Shown: positions 1 to 12,745, counted from the first letter of the stretch. The stretch: DNA of 64,000 bases from Diatrype stigma (GCA_022225965.2 JAKJXP020000148.1:23247-87246), one strand, 5' to 3'. Notes: a model not told the origin generated them from the sequence alone. Program-made: numbers and translations.

Positions 1-147
1 GCGAATTATACTATATCGTTAATTCACCACCCTCATCGCTCTCATAGATGGAATGGAATGCAATGCGCCCTCAATCATCATGATAATTCCAATAATACAA
101 TGCCGTTTGAGCCCGTACTCCGAAATCAGGGTATTACCCTTGCCACA

Positions 148-3100
148 TTACCATATAGCAGACTGATCGAAATCGAACCTCTTGAGCTCCTTCCCGGCGT
201 CCTCGACGTCCTTCTTGGCCTTCATGCGCATGTAGAAGATGGGGCAGTCCTTGCTGGAGCAGATGACCTCGTTGTGCATGCTGCCCTGGCAGCGCTGGCA
301 CTGGGTCCAGAGGCGGCCGAAGCGCACCTCGAGGTCCGACACCTTGTCGAGCGTCTTTTTGTAGAGCTCGCCGACGCGGGGCGCGCAGTCGCCGCACACG
401 GCTCCTGGACCCGCCCCGTTCTCCTTGTCCTCCTTGCTCGAGAGCGGCCGCTTGCACCCCATGCACGTCGCCGTCTTCTTGGCGAACTTCATCAGCCCGC
501 CCACCGTCGGCGCCGCCACCGAGATGGCCCGCGTGTGCGCGCCTGCCAGTAGCGACTTGGCCTTCGTCTCGCCCAGGATCGGCTCGAAGATGCGCCCCAG
601 CGGCTTGGCCAGCTGGTTGTCGAGGTAGTACTTGGTGTCGATCGGCACGTTGTGCTCGAGCACGTAGATGGGGTCTTCGGACCGCTCGAAGCCCTTGGAG
701 GTGCTGGCCCCCTTGATCATCACGTAGGCGACCCGGTCGCCCAGGCCAGGTGCGGAACCGGCGTCGCGCTTCTCCATGCGCTTGGCAAGTTCGACGTGGG
801 CTGTCTTGTTTTCGTAACCTTCCTTTTCCTTGGTCAGAGCCTTCGTGATGACAAGCTTTGACATGTCGATTTTGTTCTGAAGAAGATCTGCAATGGTGTT
901 CTTGACGTAGCTATAATCGCCGTTAGCTAGTGATGCGAGAAGGCAAATTGAGTAATAGGGAGGAAGTAGACTTACTCTTGAGCTCCCTGGACGTCTTGTT
1001 CGATCAGGATCATCCTCAGGACTTTCTCAATCGTTGTCTGGACAAGCAGGCAGTTATCTCTCCGGACTGTTTCGATACCCTTGGTGTCCATTTTGTCGTA
1101 CTTATTAGGGTTCGTCCAGAAAAGACCAGCATATCGTTTCTTGTTGATTAGCAGGTAGGGGAAATAGACCTTTTCGAACTCGAGTTTGATGGGCTTGATG
1201 AACTTCGAGGATACAAAGTTGGCCGCTTCCTCGCCGAGTCTCATGGCCTCGCTGAGTTCCTTCGTCCCAAACTTCACCATGACTGAATCGGTATCACCAT
1301 AGATGACTTGAGCATCGTGTGAATAGCCATTGGCAATGGTGTAGTGTTTCTCGACCTCCTCCTTTGTCTTCTCGATCATTTGACGGCCGTAACTTGTGGT
1401 ACTACTGGCGATCTCCAGGCAAGGAAGCTTGCCCGTTGTAGCTCCCGTAAGACCGTAGACACTGTTTGCACTAACTTTCAAAGCAAGTTGTCGACCGTTC
1501 AAGACGGCCTTCTTGAATGGATCCGTCTCGACCGCCAGCTCTCTCTTGGCTTGTTTTCTTGCTGTAAGCAATTCTTCGAGAATCTGTGCAAGAAGACCCT
1601 TTCGCTGCTTGGTAGTGACGAACATGTCGCCATTTGGCGTGACAATGTAATCTTCATCCTTTTTCAGACCAAATCTCTCGATACTCTTCTTGTCTATCAG
1701 GGTTGTGTAGCACAGGTTGTGGGCTTGCATGATACTAGGGTATAGAGAGGCGAAATCGAGTGTTGCGATCGGCACATCGTAATAGCCACGCGTTGGCTCA
1801 ATGACTGTAGCACCTTCGTATTGTTCATCCGAGCTCTCCGACTTCGAATTCGGGATGACTAGCTTCTGCTCGAGAGCCTTTCGGAAAAGCTGGCTCATGA
1901 ATTTAACCTGCTGTCCACGAGAAAGTAGGAAGTTGAACGGAACACCCGTGACTCTTGCCATTTCTGTATAGTTTTCGAGACAGGACAACTTGTCCATGAG
2001 CCTTTGCGGCAAGTAGGCATCTTTCAAACAGTACAATGCTAGACGGCGTCTCGATTCTGGGGTACCGTTGAACAACTCCGTGATCATGGTATAGTGCACA
2101 TCTTCTTTCTGCTCCCCTAGAAAATGTGAACACACAGAGTTTAATGTGTAACTTCTGAGATGGTGATCGCGCTGGATGAGTTGCAGAAGGTCTAGTTGCA
2201 AACGTCCATTGGTGTTCGTCGTTTTGGTGTCACGGTTGCCCACTTGTTTACTGGAGAAATTGGTTTTCTTCACAACGGATTCCGTACTGGGTAGTCGTGT
2301 CCAGTACTCGAAGCCTTTGATCTTGAGGTGCTTTGCGCGGTCTATAAGATACGGGAAGTCGAAATTTGAGATGTTGTAGCCAGTGATAAGGTCAGGATCA
2401 ACTTTGTCAAGAAACTTCTTCCAGGCCATGAGCATGTCCTGTTCCCTATCATAGGGGAGAACTTGAGTAGCCACGATGGGGCTCGTAGATTCCAAGCAGA
2501 AGACATTTCGCACGAACGGTTTGCTCTCTCCGTATCGTGTGACGATATTGGCAATCTGGATGACTGGGTCGTGGTCAGCGACCGGGAAGATCCCCTTTCG
2601 CCCGGCACATTCGATATCGAAAGACAGAATCCGTAGAGGCGCCATTTTAGACCATTCTCCTTTGGGTTCGTGCGAGATAAGTTCCCGGTAGCTAACATAG
2701 GCCTCGATCTGACAGCTCGATTGTCGCTGGTTGTCTGGTAACAGCTTATACGTCTTGGCAGGTGCCTCCACCCATGACATACCAGGTATCTTGCAGTCCA
2801 CCATGAATCGCAAGACGTATTGTAGGTTGTCAAATGTCAAGACACCGCCGCCACCCTCGGGCAGCCTCCACATTCCCTTCCAATTCGCATCGCCCTCCTC
2901 AATTAATGAGCGTACTTTAGGTATGAATTTCGGGTCGTTGACGATGATCTTGATATAGGGGCTCTGGGTGTTTCCTTGGAAGCGGTATATATTTTCTCGG
3001 AGTACCACTTGACAAGAGTATATGGCCGGCTGGTGCATCGCAAGTCGAGTCTCGAGATAGGCCTTGAAGGCCTCACAATCTTGAGGGGAGAATGATACTG

Positions 3101-3554
3101 GAGCAGCGACGTAGATATAGTGCTTGAAGTCGGTAACATGCAGCATCACGGAGTGGCCGTTTTCGGTGACACCGAAGAGCTTCACGGTAGCCTTTCCGCC
3201 GTGGAGAATGCCTTCTTCTGCTTCGATCTGTTGGAAAGTCAAGGAATCCCTCTGGGGATCGAAATCCACGACAGGCGGTCTCTCCCATGCCTGATCCTTC
3301 TCCGAGTTTGTCTCCTTGAGGTCGGATATGTCCTGACTCAACTTCTCAAGCACCTCCGACTCGAACGCGCTCTTCGGTTGGGTGGAGGCCAGCTTGGACC
3401 CAGGCCCATGTTGGGAACTGTTGAGGCGTGAGGCGGGCGAGGACGTCAGGGGCTCTAGCTTTCGTCTCTTCGCTGTGGAAGGGTCGGAAGGAACATTACG
3501 GCGAGTTGTTGCATTGCCGAGGATGCGCTTTTGTGGCAGGACTGCTGAAGCCAT
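148..3554 (-). CDS. POL3: DNA polymerase delta catalytic subunit
   Basis: Catalytic subunit of the replicative DNA polymerase delta, which synthesises the lagging strand and proofreads in the nucleus. Exons on the minus strand are 3554-976 and 910-148. The 65-nt intron (975-911) has a GTAAGT donor and a TATAG acceptor, and joining restores a 1113-residue frame, the usual length for the family. Visible motifs in order: a basic N-terminus; 3'-5' exonuclease motifs FDIEC (about residue 310) and NISNFDFPYL; exonuclease III region YCLKDAY; polymerase motif A DFASLYPSI (about 600); motif C YGDTDSV (about 750). Two C-terminal cysteine clusters follow: CMGCKRP...CGDC (about 1000) and CQRCQG...CSSKDC (about 1065, the family's 4Fe-4S site). 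All catalytic acidic residues are present. The start is the first ATG of the open frame. Nothing looks truncated. Confidence 0.97.
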
Positions 3555-4555
3555 GACTCGACTCTAGTCGGATAGAAACTAGAAACGAGTACAAAGAACG
3601 CTTGGGCAGGCTCGGGAGTTGTAAAAATGGTGCGATGGCGTTAAATGGCCACAGTGGTTAGATACTCGGCTACGAAGAAAGCATGACGCGAGTGGTGTTT
3701 GCAGGTTTTCAATTGTAGATCATCAGTAAAAATGGTGACCCTGACTGTATCGACGATTCAGAGAGCTGTTAAGTTTCTCGTCTGGCTGTTTGTCAAGTAC
3801 AAATTGAGGTGGATAGGTTCGTTGATGGAGATTAGCATAAAGGAGTATATCAGGGCAATTACTTTGCAGGCAAGTAGGTAAAGCTGGTATTGTACATACA
3901 TCTTGCCAATTAAAGAGAAATCGCGTGTCGCGTAAAGAGGTTCGTATGTGGGGCAGCACGCGTCCAGCGTCATCGACCGCGTTTCATTGTCTACATAGGT
4001 ACGAAGTACCCTCTGCACGATAATTCCATACAAGCAGCATTTTACTAAATTATGGGTAGGAATATTTGCAAAAATATAATAGGTAGGGAAGTTGTCCAAT
4101 AAGCAGCTTTCGAATAAGTTTAGCATTCCCTATGTAGATGGACTGATCTTATGGTTCACACACGGGTATGAATACTCTACTTGGTATATCACTAACATAT
4201 GCGTGTAGCCATAGTATCGCGATTTGCGTAATTTGGTTAAATGGTATAAGGTACTTCGTAGACTGCCCCTTAAATCCCAGTTTACTAGTGCAAATATCCC
4301 TCTGCGACCACCCCGCTGGAGCCAATCATAAGCCACTAGCCTATCTATACGTGTAGGCAGACTCCAAGAACCATATGCCTCTATATCGGACCTACTCGTT
4401 GCTGTATGAACAGTAACCTCCAGGCAGGCCAGGTATATGGGCGAGACCGCATTGACCCCGCATATACTCTTCTTCTACGTGTATGTTGTTACAAATTAAG
4501 GGCGCTGCCTTAAGGAATGTAAGCTCTGGGTCACCACCACCAGCAAGCCAATTAT
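3555..4555. other. intergenic, POL3 upstream / STE24 downstream
   Basis: This stretch separates the 5' end of POL3 from the 3' end of STE24; both genes are on the minus strand. It should hold the POL3 promoter and the STE24 3' region. Open frames here are short, AT-rich and without recognisable domains. I see no gene, RNA or repeat. Confidence 0.6.
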
Positions 4556-6069
4556 CTACAGCTCCCGGCCAGATGCCTTCTCAACCTCGCCATCCTTCTC
4601 CTCCTCCACCACCTTCCCACTGGGCGTCCAATCAAGCGCCTTAAGTCTTTCTGAAAGAATGGGGTGGGAGAAGTGATAGCTGGCGTACATCCAATCCGCA
4701 TCCATGGTACTCAGGTTCTGGATCTGAAGCTTGACCAGAGAGGAAGCAAGCTCCGCCTTGTAGCCCAGTTCGCGAGCGAACGCGTCAGCCTGGAACTCGA
4801 AGCGCCGGCTCATGATGTTCATCAAAAGCTTGATGATGGTGTCCATAGGCGCAAGGACATCAGAGAAGAGGATGAAGCCGATGATGATAGGATGTTCACC
4901 GAGGAAACCAAAGTTGGTATACAACGAATTGTTGTTAATGAAAACCGAGAAGAGGGTGAAGATGTACAAGACATGAACCTATCCATGGTTAGCTTTACTC
5001 GCATGAGCTATGTACACTGGATGACATACCTGCGAGATACCAAAGAGACTAGTTGTGTGGCCCAATTTCCAGTGGCCGAGCTCGTGCGCCAGAACAGCGA
5101 CAACCTCTTCCTCTTTGCTCTTCTCAATCAGGGTGTCATAGATGACAATGTGCTTCTTCCAGGGAAGGCCGAAAAAGTAGGCATTGCTATGGGCACTGCG
5201 CTTGCTTCCATCAATCACGAACAGCTCCTGGAGAGGGAAGTTCAATTTCTTTGCCAAAGCTTCGGTTTCCGTCTTGAGTTTACCTTCCTCCAGAGGAGAG
5301 AGCTTGTTGAACAACGGCAGAATAGCAATCGGATAAACGGTAATCATGAAAACCTGAAGACCAGCGGCAAACATCCAGAGGTAGTAGAAGAACTGAGTAC
5401 CTGTCTTTTGGATAATGCTGAGGAAACCGGCGAGGATGGGAGGGGCCAAGACAAAAGCGAGCATGTTCGACTTGATCATGTCCATGACGAACAGTTTAGG
5501 CGTCTGCTTGTTGAAACCGAACTTCTCTTCCAGGACAAAGGTGTGGTACACGTTCATAGGCAAGGACAGGATCTGCTGGATGACGATGAAACTGAGGACG
5601 AAGACAATCGAGTGCGAGATCTCTCCCGTGAAGCGGGCCGGTGCGAATCGAAGCAGAAGGCTGCCAGTCCAGGACCATAGCTTGGGAAGAACATCGAAGT
5701 GTATGAAGGCGACATTCTGGATCTGACCCCAGAGACCTCTGATGAAACCGAACCTTGCCTTTGCGCGACCGTAATCCTGACTCTTATCGTAAACTTCCTG
5801 GGAGACTTCCTGTTCGAGAACCTTAGGGGGCTTCGTCTTCTTCAAGACTTGGTATTGGCGCAGCGACAAAAACTCCTCGAAGGCATATTGGGCGACAGAA
5901 AAACCGATGATGAGCTTCTTCCATGGAAAGAGTGGGCGGTCCAAGGACCGGGCTAGGCGCTGTTGAGATGACGTTAGTCAATCATAGCTTCTCAATGGGC
6001 AATGCGGTTCCCTTAAATGGAGATGTTTGCAGAGAAAAACTGCGCAATGCATACCTGTAAGAGATCCAT
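4556..6069 (-). CDS. STE24: CAAX prenyl protease 1 (Ste24 zinc metalloprotease)
   Basis: Integral membrane zinc protease of the endoplasmic reticulum/nuclear envelope. The family removes the last three residues of prenylated CAAX proteins and makes a second N-terminal cut in a-factor-type mating pheromones. Exons on the minus strand are 6069-6055 (15 nt, MDLLQ), 5959-5030 and 4978-4556, with introns of 95 and 51 nt. The product is 455 residues; yeast Ste24 is 453. The zinc motif HELGH (about residue 300) and the downstream third-ligand region EFQADAFA (about 376) are intact, and several hydrophobic segments match the multi-pass family. The tiny first exon was chosen because it supplies the only ATG in phase with the body; the body alone begins at a TTG. 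It lies 5 kb from mevalonate kinase and 7 kb from the prenyltransferase alpha subunit. Confidence 0.95.
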
Positions 6070-6796
6070 CTCGTCACAGAGAGATGTTCTCAATAGCACG
6101 ATGGTTGATGCTTATGAGAAGAATCGAACCTCAAAAGTTGTTGTAACTTGGCGGGCAACTGAATCGACCAGGCTTGCGCTCCCATCAATAAGAAACCGTG
6201 TCCAAGCAGGTCAAAACCCTTTACGTCAGCCGCTGCCCGCCTGTGGAAATTGGGCCAATGAAGTTGAAGTACCGGGCCAAACGGGAATTGGAAATACGGG
6301 GCCGCTAACAGCTCAAGCCTCAATCCCGGCGTTCCTTCTTTTGTATCTGTCTTAGGTAATACTTAGTTATACTATGTATAGGTGATCTAACAATAGCAAA
6401 GGAAGAGGTAGCAACAGCAAGTCAAGCAACTGCACTCCTCCAAATCTTCATTGGTACTTTCAGATCAATACCAACAGTTACATATTACTATATACACACG
6501 AGTAACGGTGCCAGCATTCCAATATAGTGCTAGTTAATAAAAGTGTTGCTAATCGATGACCTACGTATTTCTAGGTCTTTGTCATGGCATCTTCAACTCA
6601 GTGTCACAACTCAGTGTCGGATGTCCAACTGGGTCTTTGGTAGAGCATCAGCTCATCCGCTCCAGTGATTGCAGCCACGGGTCTCACCCGGACTCCGCTT
6701 ATTCGCCCAGCCCTCCTCCTACTATGACCGCTCACAGTGTATTGCTGACCTGCCGAGCTCACAAGGTAGGCAGTGACGGAGAAACTAGCAATCCAA
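6070..6796. other. intergenic, STE24 promoter region
   Basis: Upstream of STE24 and downstream of the small membrane-protein gene on the same strand. It contains AT-rich sequence and one isolated tRNA B-box-like match on the minus strand near 6120 without an A box or stems. I see no gene here. Confidence 0.5.
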
Positions 6797-7260
6797 TCAT
6801 CTCATATTTGCCTTCACCCTCTCTAGCAACTGCTCTCGCGTGTCGCGCTCTTGTGGGTGAAGATTCCGCTAGATCGAACCAGGGATGTTTAGTGAATATG
6901 TGTAAGTCGAAACATATGTGTAGGATCACATTACTCACGGCTGCGAGCCATCTTCTTAGCTCTTCTCTTGTCCAACCTTCAGGGTTGCCGGTAGGATCGG
7001 GTTCGGCGGGAAAGATCTCCCCGCCCCACAGCGACCATGCTACAGCTCCTGTGACGAGGGCAGAAAAGGCTACGAATAGAGACGTTCATTAGCGCTTCAG
7101 CAACAAAAGATGTACTTATCCTGAGACGTAAGATAGAGGAATGGTACCTAGGACAGCATTCTGTGGAGGCAGGTTGGTTAGCTCTATGTTATAAGTCAAG
7201 TTGTACTCGAGCGTTGTAAACTACCTTCGAATGCAGAGCTCTGTCTAAAGGTGTCGGCAT
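6797..7260 (-). CDS. small conserved fungal membrane protein with Ish1/SAP-like tail
   Basis: Four exons on the minus strand: 7260-7225, 7160-7148 (a 13-nt microexon), 7069-6939 and 6868-6797. They join in phase to an 83-residue protein. It has a short polar start (MPTPLDRALHSK), one hydrophobic helix (about residues 13-30), a conserved-looking proline/acid segment (FPAEPDPTGNPEGWT) and a C-terminal helical motif WTREELRRWLAARNLHP...TREQLLERVKANMR that resembles Ish1 or SAP-type repeats. I recall similar short proteins in other filamentous fungi but know no function; a mitochondrial or other inner-membrane location is a guess. An upstream ATG at 7409 could add residues through another intron (GTAAGT donor at 7396), so the start is uncertain. 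It is divergent from the eL38 gene, 492 bp apart. Confidence 0.8.
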
Positions 7261-7752
7261 AGTTCGAGGGTGAGACTTGACAATGGTGATTAAGCCTGTA
7301 AAATAGGTATGTTTAGGGGAAGAATGACTCTTGAGCTAGACAAGTTTAAGACTTTCATAAAAGGCCTATTGTTCTGTGATGAGGCAACTCTGTCGACTTA
7401 CAAGCCATGGCCATAAACTGTCACTATGATTGCTGCCTTGGAGCTTGAATTCAAGGCGTACCTAGCTAGCGCCACATCAATGCCACACACAGTGATGATA
7501 AGTTTGCTGCGCCACAGGTGGGATAGATTGAGTTATCTTGCCTTACTCGCCATGCCTAATAGCGTTAGCGTCCCAGGCGTCCTGCCAATCTTGGCGACAA
7601 ATGTCGATGTGGGAAAGGTCGCTAAGGAATTTTGCCCACACAATTTCAAGGTTGTCGCCGAAACACTTTTTTCCCCATTGACGACTTCGACATTTCCACC
7701 GATCCAGCATCACCCGACGACGCCGACGACACAGTTGTAAAAATTCGCCAAG

Positions 7753-8258
7753 ATGCCTCAAGAAATCGGCGATATCAAGAAGGTATGCGCCCGTACCTCT
7801 GCACACTTTCATGTGTCTTTTTTGGCTGACAATGGAATTCTAGTTCATCGAGATCTGCCGTCGCAAGGACGCCAGTTGTATGTGTTGACGACCCGTTGCC
7901 AGCCCCGTTGACTAGCTGTTCACGACCGCGAGTGGGGAGGGGAATTGAACAATTTGAACCTGGTTTCTGACAATACTTCTTTGCAGCTGCCCGGATCAAG
8001 AAGAACACCCATTCTTCGCAGACCAAGTTCAAGGTGCGATGCTCTAAGCATCTGTACACCCTGGTCCTGAAGGACTCCGACAAGGCCGAGAAGCTCCGGC
8101 AAAGCCTGCCTCCCAGTACGCAAAGCCCCCTCCTCCCCCATATAGTCGAAAATTCGAAATCGAGGAGACCTGTGATACTAACTCAGACCCCCCTTGCAAC
8201 AGCCCTCAAGATCTCGGAGGTCCCCAAGAAGAACAAGAAGGGCAAGCACACGGCATGA
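7753..8258 (+). CDS. RPL38: 60S ribosomal protein eL38
   Basis: Cytosolic large-subunit ribosomal protein eL38. Four exons, 7753-7782, 7844-7877, 7987-8115 and 8203-8258, join to 82 residues, matching the family's 70-82. The start [20 protein letters not shown] is characteristic of the family. The body continues with [25 protein letters not shown] and the lysine-rich end [10 protein letters not shown]. All three introns are GT-AG and each restores phase. Three introns in an 82-codon gene is usual for ribosomal protein genes of filamentous ascomycetes. It is divergently arranged with the small membrane-protein gene, so the roughly 490-bp gap probably holds both promoters. Confidence 0.96.
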
Positions 8259-11098
8259 GGTGGTACATGGGTGATGGGTAGATGGCATGTCGACACAAAG
8301 TCTATTGCATTGGCTCCTATTGTAAAGGGAAAATCATGAATGTGACGGATGCATGGATGCATGGTGCCCGGGCTTAGGGCAGGGCTACTTTTTTACGACC
8401 CGAACCGGCGTCGATGGATACCTCGGAGTTGAGGCTCACGAGGCCACACATGGTTTCGTAGTTGCACTTCATACCAAGCAAAAAATAACTTGACCAAAAA
8501 GCTGTGTTTTGGGTGCTCTCTTCCTATCTACGTGGCCCCCGATCTATTACCCTATCGACGACTTGGAATTGTTGCTACGTGCGGCGGGCAATAGCTTGGT
8601 AACCTACCTATGTAGTATGTGTTACGGCAGATGCTCGTAATTACTCAATTGGTGGCAAGGCATAGGGGAAATGCAACGCCAATACCGTGGATTCGAAAGC
8701 ATATCGTCCCTACGAGGTGGGCTACGGTGCACAAAATCATGCTGCATGCCTGTTATCGCATCGATAACCTCCCGATCACATAAGATCATTAGTATCAGTC
8801 CCCGGCCTGCAGGAATATGGAGGGCTGGTTCTAAACGATGCCTCTTAGGTTCATTGATTCCTTCGAAGTGGCAAGTGCTCTTATATGTGAGCAGGTTATA
8901 CTGTCTCGTCATTTTGCCATTGTCCTACTCCAGATGTAGTTACTATGTACAGTACCTAGTCTGCATGTTGAGACTCAGGGCATGAGATGCGGTAGCTACG
9001 TGTGCCTTGTTGCTGCTGCTCCAAATCAAGGACGCATTTGTTTGCTTCTTATCGAACCACCATCATCTACCAATGTCCGTTGACAAAAGATTGATCCTGT
9101 CGATATCGACTATCAAAAAGTTGTTTACCCATCTCATCTAATTACCTACCTAGTAGTTATGGACGACTGCTCGACTATGGATCACGAACTACTTACCATT
9201 GGGGTCCCCCCTTCTCTGCTGCAGTCATAATCTAGAACCAAGTGAACCGACGAGGCGTCTGAGGTAAGAAGTATCACTACGCACCTAGGGGTAAATATTA
9301 GCGCGACATCGGCTGGTGAGCATCGGCTGGTGCGAATCGCGTATGCCAGCCCCCCGCCTCCTTTCTTCCCCGGGAACACCGGCTTGACGATCCAGGTAGG
9401 TATGGTATACCGCCCCTGGTATTCGCGCTGCTGACAGACTGAGGTCGAAAGATGCGAAGGCTCAGATCACAGGGACCCGAATATACGAGTCGGTGCTGGA
9501 TAACTAGACAATTGCTGAGAACACCGTTACTGAGCTGCTTTCACAGTCTCGGTATTATCGACTTGCAGCAATTCACCCGTCGAGCTGAAAGCTGAGGGAG
9601 TTATGCACGCATACATACTGTAAGTATGGTATTACGACAGTAATTCAGACCATAGTAGGTAGAGCTTCCAGCCTGCCTGAAGTTGTAATGGCTGCTTACC
9701 AACGTTGGACAACTACTACAATAGTGCAGTAGTTACGTAGCAGTCAGGACTTGTCGGCAACCGTCAACTTTAGACGATACCTACCGTGGACAAAAGCAGG
9801 CAGACTGCAGGTATTTCCCCCAGGATGGGTTTCTAATTGGTGGACGGTGACTGGCTCGGCCTAGATGCATCGTGTGTTCCATTGGGACGGTACGAGAACT
9901 AGGCACGTTTTTATCCCCTTCGTCTTGTCTTAGGTCTGGCATGGCATCCGAACAGCGGCCAAAGTAAGCAAGGTATCCTCGATGGAAGGGAGGGGCCGAA
10001 GCGGCAGACACGCTGACACGCTGACTTTAATTGGTTGCATTGATTATGAGGGGGGAGTGGAAACTCCAGGGACGATCACTGATGACACCCTAATAGTTTC
10101 CACATTGTCAAGTAGATTAAGGAAGTGCATATGTAATAAGCTGATGTCTTGCCCAACGCCCACTTACTTTGTGCACATCTGAACGATATATAAAACCTGG
10201 GATATTGACGAAATTCTTTTAATGTGTTGTCAGTTCCTCCTTTTCACGATGTTCCCCTGGTTATTATTTGATTATATAGTGGCGATTTCCAGGGAGACTG
10301 TAATACTTTGATTAGCTTCAAGGTTGCTTTGCTTGGTCAGGCCGAGATCACATACAACGTGGAAACATTGGATACTACCTACCTAGGTATATGTATGTAT
10401 TTACATGTTGCTACATACATGTCAACCTAACCTTCCATTCTTCTGCTTATCCTGTGCTCATAGCTCATAACTAAGATAAATCTAGCCTCGTTCATACTAG
10501 CCGGTACTCGGCCCTGGTCATCGATTCCGGATTCCCATAATTTCCTGGGAAGTTGCTACTACTAGGTACCTAGTATTAGGTGGTAGTTCGGGTAGTTCTT
10601 ACACGTCTGGACAGGTACTTCGTAGTAGCTTATTACTTGCCCATTACTCGATCAACCCGCGGCCAACGGCTTCAGGAACGGCCTCGCCCGCTTCCTTAAT
10701 TTCCATCCCTTGCTCGACCCCGAGAATCCTCTTCGAAGACCCTACCGGGGGTTCCTGTTCTAGAAATCCCAGTGCCCTGCGCCTCATATATCCATCCGGG
10801 TGTGCCAGTCGATTCTTCGCACATATTCGCAAACCTGCCTATTCGCATATCCGTCTCTTTCCTCCATTTCCCGTAGCTCTTACGGACCGTGTCTGTTGCG
10901 CTAAGACCTAACGCTCCGGCCTGTTGCGTGACGTGATACCAAAGTGATCTGTCGTTGCGAATCGAAAACTACCTGCTTCGATATATAGGAGTCGGGTCTC
11001 GAGAGGCAGAAGAAAAGGAGGTGAAGAAAGGCGCAATTGGGATCGATATTGCTACTAGTCTATCGCAAGCTCAACAATAATTACTCCCCCCCCGACGA
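8259..11098. other. intergenic region, no gene seen
   Basis: A 2.8-kb stretch between eL38 and mevalonate kinase. The open frames are short with no recognisable motif. Dispersed TACCTACCTAGGTA-type words occur (for example near 10377 and 10561). The last 100-150 bp before 11099 should be the ERG12 leader. Confidence 0.5.
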
Positions 11099-12745
11099 AT
11101 GGCTCGCTCTCCGACAACGCCTCTCAGCGCGACCTCGGAAATGTCTAACGGTGTCAATGGTGTCAATCACGACATGAAGGAGCTGCACATGGATGGGCAC
11201 GTCAATGGAAATGGGAGGTCCGACGACGAAGGCCAGAGGATAAAGATGAAGCGCAAGATGTCCAGTCCCATGCTTCCCGCCTTCATGGTATCTGCACCAG
11301 GAAAGGTCATTGTGTGTGGCGAGCACGCCGTGGTTTATAAGAAGGCAGGTTGCCGTACATGGCGATTCACAACTCCAGAATTCAACCTTAACCTGCAAGC
11401 ACTAACACCAATGGAGCTTCTCTAGGCTGCCATTGCCGCTTCTATCTCTCTTCGCTCCTACCTCCTGGTCACGACGTTATCGAAATCGAAGCGGACTGCG
11501 ACCTTGCAGTTCCCCGACATCGATCTTGAGCATACCTGGGACATCGACGCTTTGCCCTGGGACGCCTTCTCGCACCCGTCTAAAAAGAAGCACTACTACG
11601 ATCTCGTCACAGCCCTAGATCCCGATCTGCAAAAGGCTATACAACCCCACCTCGCTGTTGTCTCGGTCGATAAGCCGGACGCCGAGCGTAAAGTTCATCA
11701 GAATGCTGCCGCCTCCTTCCTATATCTCTTCTTGTCGCTGGGTTCGAAGAAGTCAGCCGGCTGCTTGTATACACTGCGTTCAACGATACCCCTCGGCGCC
11801 GGGGTGGGAAGCAGCGCATCCGTCTCCGTCTGCCTCGCCGCTGCTATGTTGCTACAGATCCGCGCACTGTCCGGGCCACATCCCGACCAGCCTTGTGACG
11901 AAGCCCAGGTACAGCTAGAAAGAATAAATAGGTGGGCGTTTGTGGGCGAGATGGCCATACATGGCAACCCATCCGGTGTGGACAATACAGTGGCTACGCA
12001 AGGGAAAGCCGTCGTCTATCAGCGACCCGACTACGACAAACCCCCGACAGTACGAACGCTATGGAACTTCCCCGAACTACCGCTGCTGCTAGTCGACAGC
12101 AAAACGCCCAAGTCTACGGCGGCGCAAGTTGCCAAGGTCGCCGATCTAAGAGCCACAGACGAGGATCTGTTAGATGATTGTATCTTACCAGCGATCGACA
12201 TGATCACGAACAAGACGGAGGCCCTAATCAACCAAAAGGACTTCAACAGCAAAGAGTTCGAGAGTTTACAGCGGATAGGCAAGCTCATGACCATGAACCA
12301 CGGCCTCCTGATGTCCCTGGGCGTCTCCCACCCCCGGCTCGAGCGGGTGCGGGAGCTGGTCGATCACGAGGAGATCGGGTGGACGAAGCTGACGGGCGCC
12401 GGCGGGGGCGGCTGCTCGATATCGCTGATCCGGCCGGACGCGCCGGCGGAGAAACTGGCGGAGCTGGGGCGCATGCTCGAGAGGGAAGGGTTCCAGCAGT
12501 TCAAGACGACGCTGGGCGGCGACGGCGTGGGCGTGCTGTGGCCGGCCGTGCTGAAGAATGGGCTCGAGGACCAGGACGAGGAGGGCGGCATGGAGATCGA
12601 CCTCGACAAGTTCCTCGAGGCGCCCGGGAACGACGGCGTCGAGAAGCTGGTCGGCGTGCAAGGCGGCGGCGGGGAGCGCGAGGGGTGGAAGTTCTGGAGG
12701 GTCGAGGTCGGTGGGACGGTGTCCGGGCCGGGGTCGGGTCGATAA
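11099..12745 (+). CDS. ERG12: mevalonate kinase
   Basis: Phosphorylates mevalonate with ATP in the mevalonate pathway, feeding farnesyl and geranylgeranyl diphosphate for sterols and protein prenylation. Exons 11099-11344 and 11426-12745 give 521 residues. GHMP-kinase signatures are visible: substrate motif SAPGKVIVCGEHAVVY (about residues 64-79), the glycine-rich ATP loop PLGAGVGSSASVSV (about 203) and C-terminal KLTGAGGGGCSISL (about 403). The intervening sequence begins GCAGGT directly after AAG and ends CTAG; no GT donor gives the required phase, so it is best read as a GC-AG intron of 81 nt. The first 55 or so residues are polar and low in complexity, and the C-terminus carries an acidic and glycine-rich tail. 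The gene is followed in tandem by the prenyltransferase alpha subunit. Confidence 0.95.
11345..11425 (+). other. GC-AG intron in ERG12
   Basis: The exon ends ...TATAAGAAG and the next base pair is GC (AAG|GCAGGT), with acceptor TCTCTAG|GCTGCC. The frame AVVYKK-AAIAAS is needed for mevalonate kinase and is obtained only with this junction. The nearby GT (five bases later) would shift the frame. Confidence 0.75.

Noticed and set aside
4664..5680. 338-codon frame antisense to STE24
   Set aside because: It overlaps the STE24 body and its intron completely, is highly charged and resembles nothing; a shadow frame.
6115..6145. B-box-like sequence on the minus strand (possible tRNA)
   Set aside because: No A box, no pairing arms, and it sits in the STE24 promoter.
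6556..7092. 178-codon plus-strand frame
   Set aside because: It runs antisense through exons of the small membrane-protein gene and has no motif.
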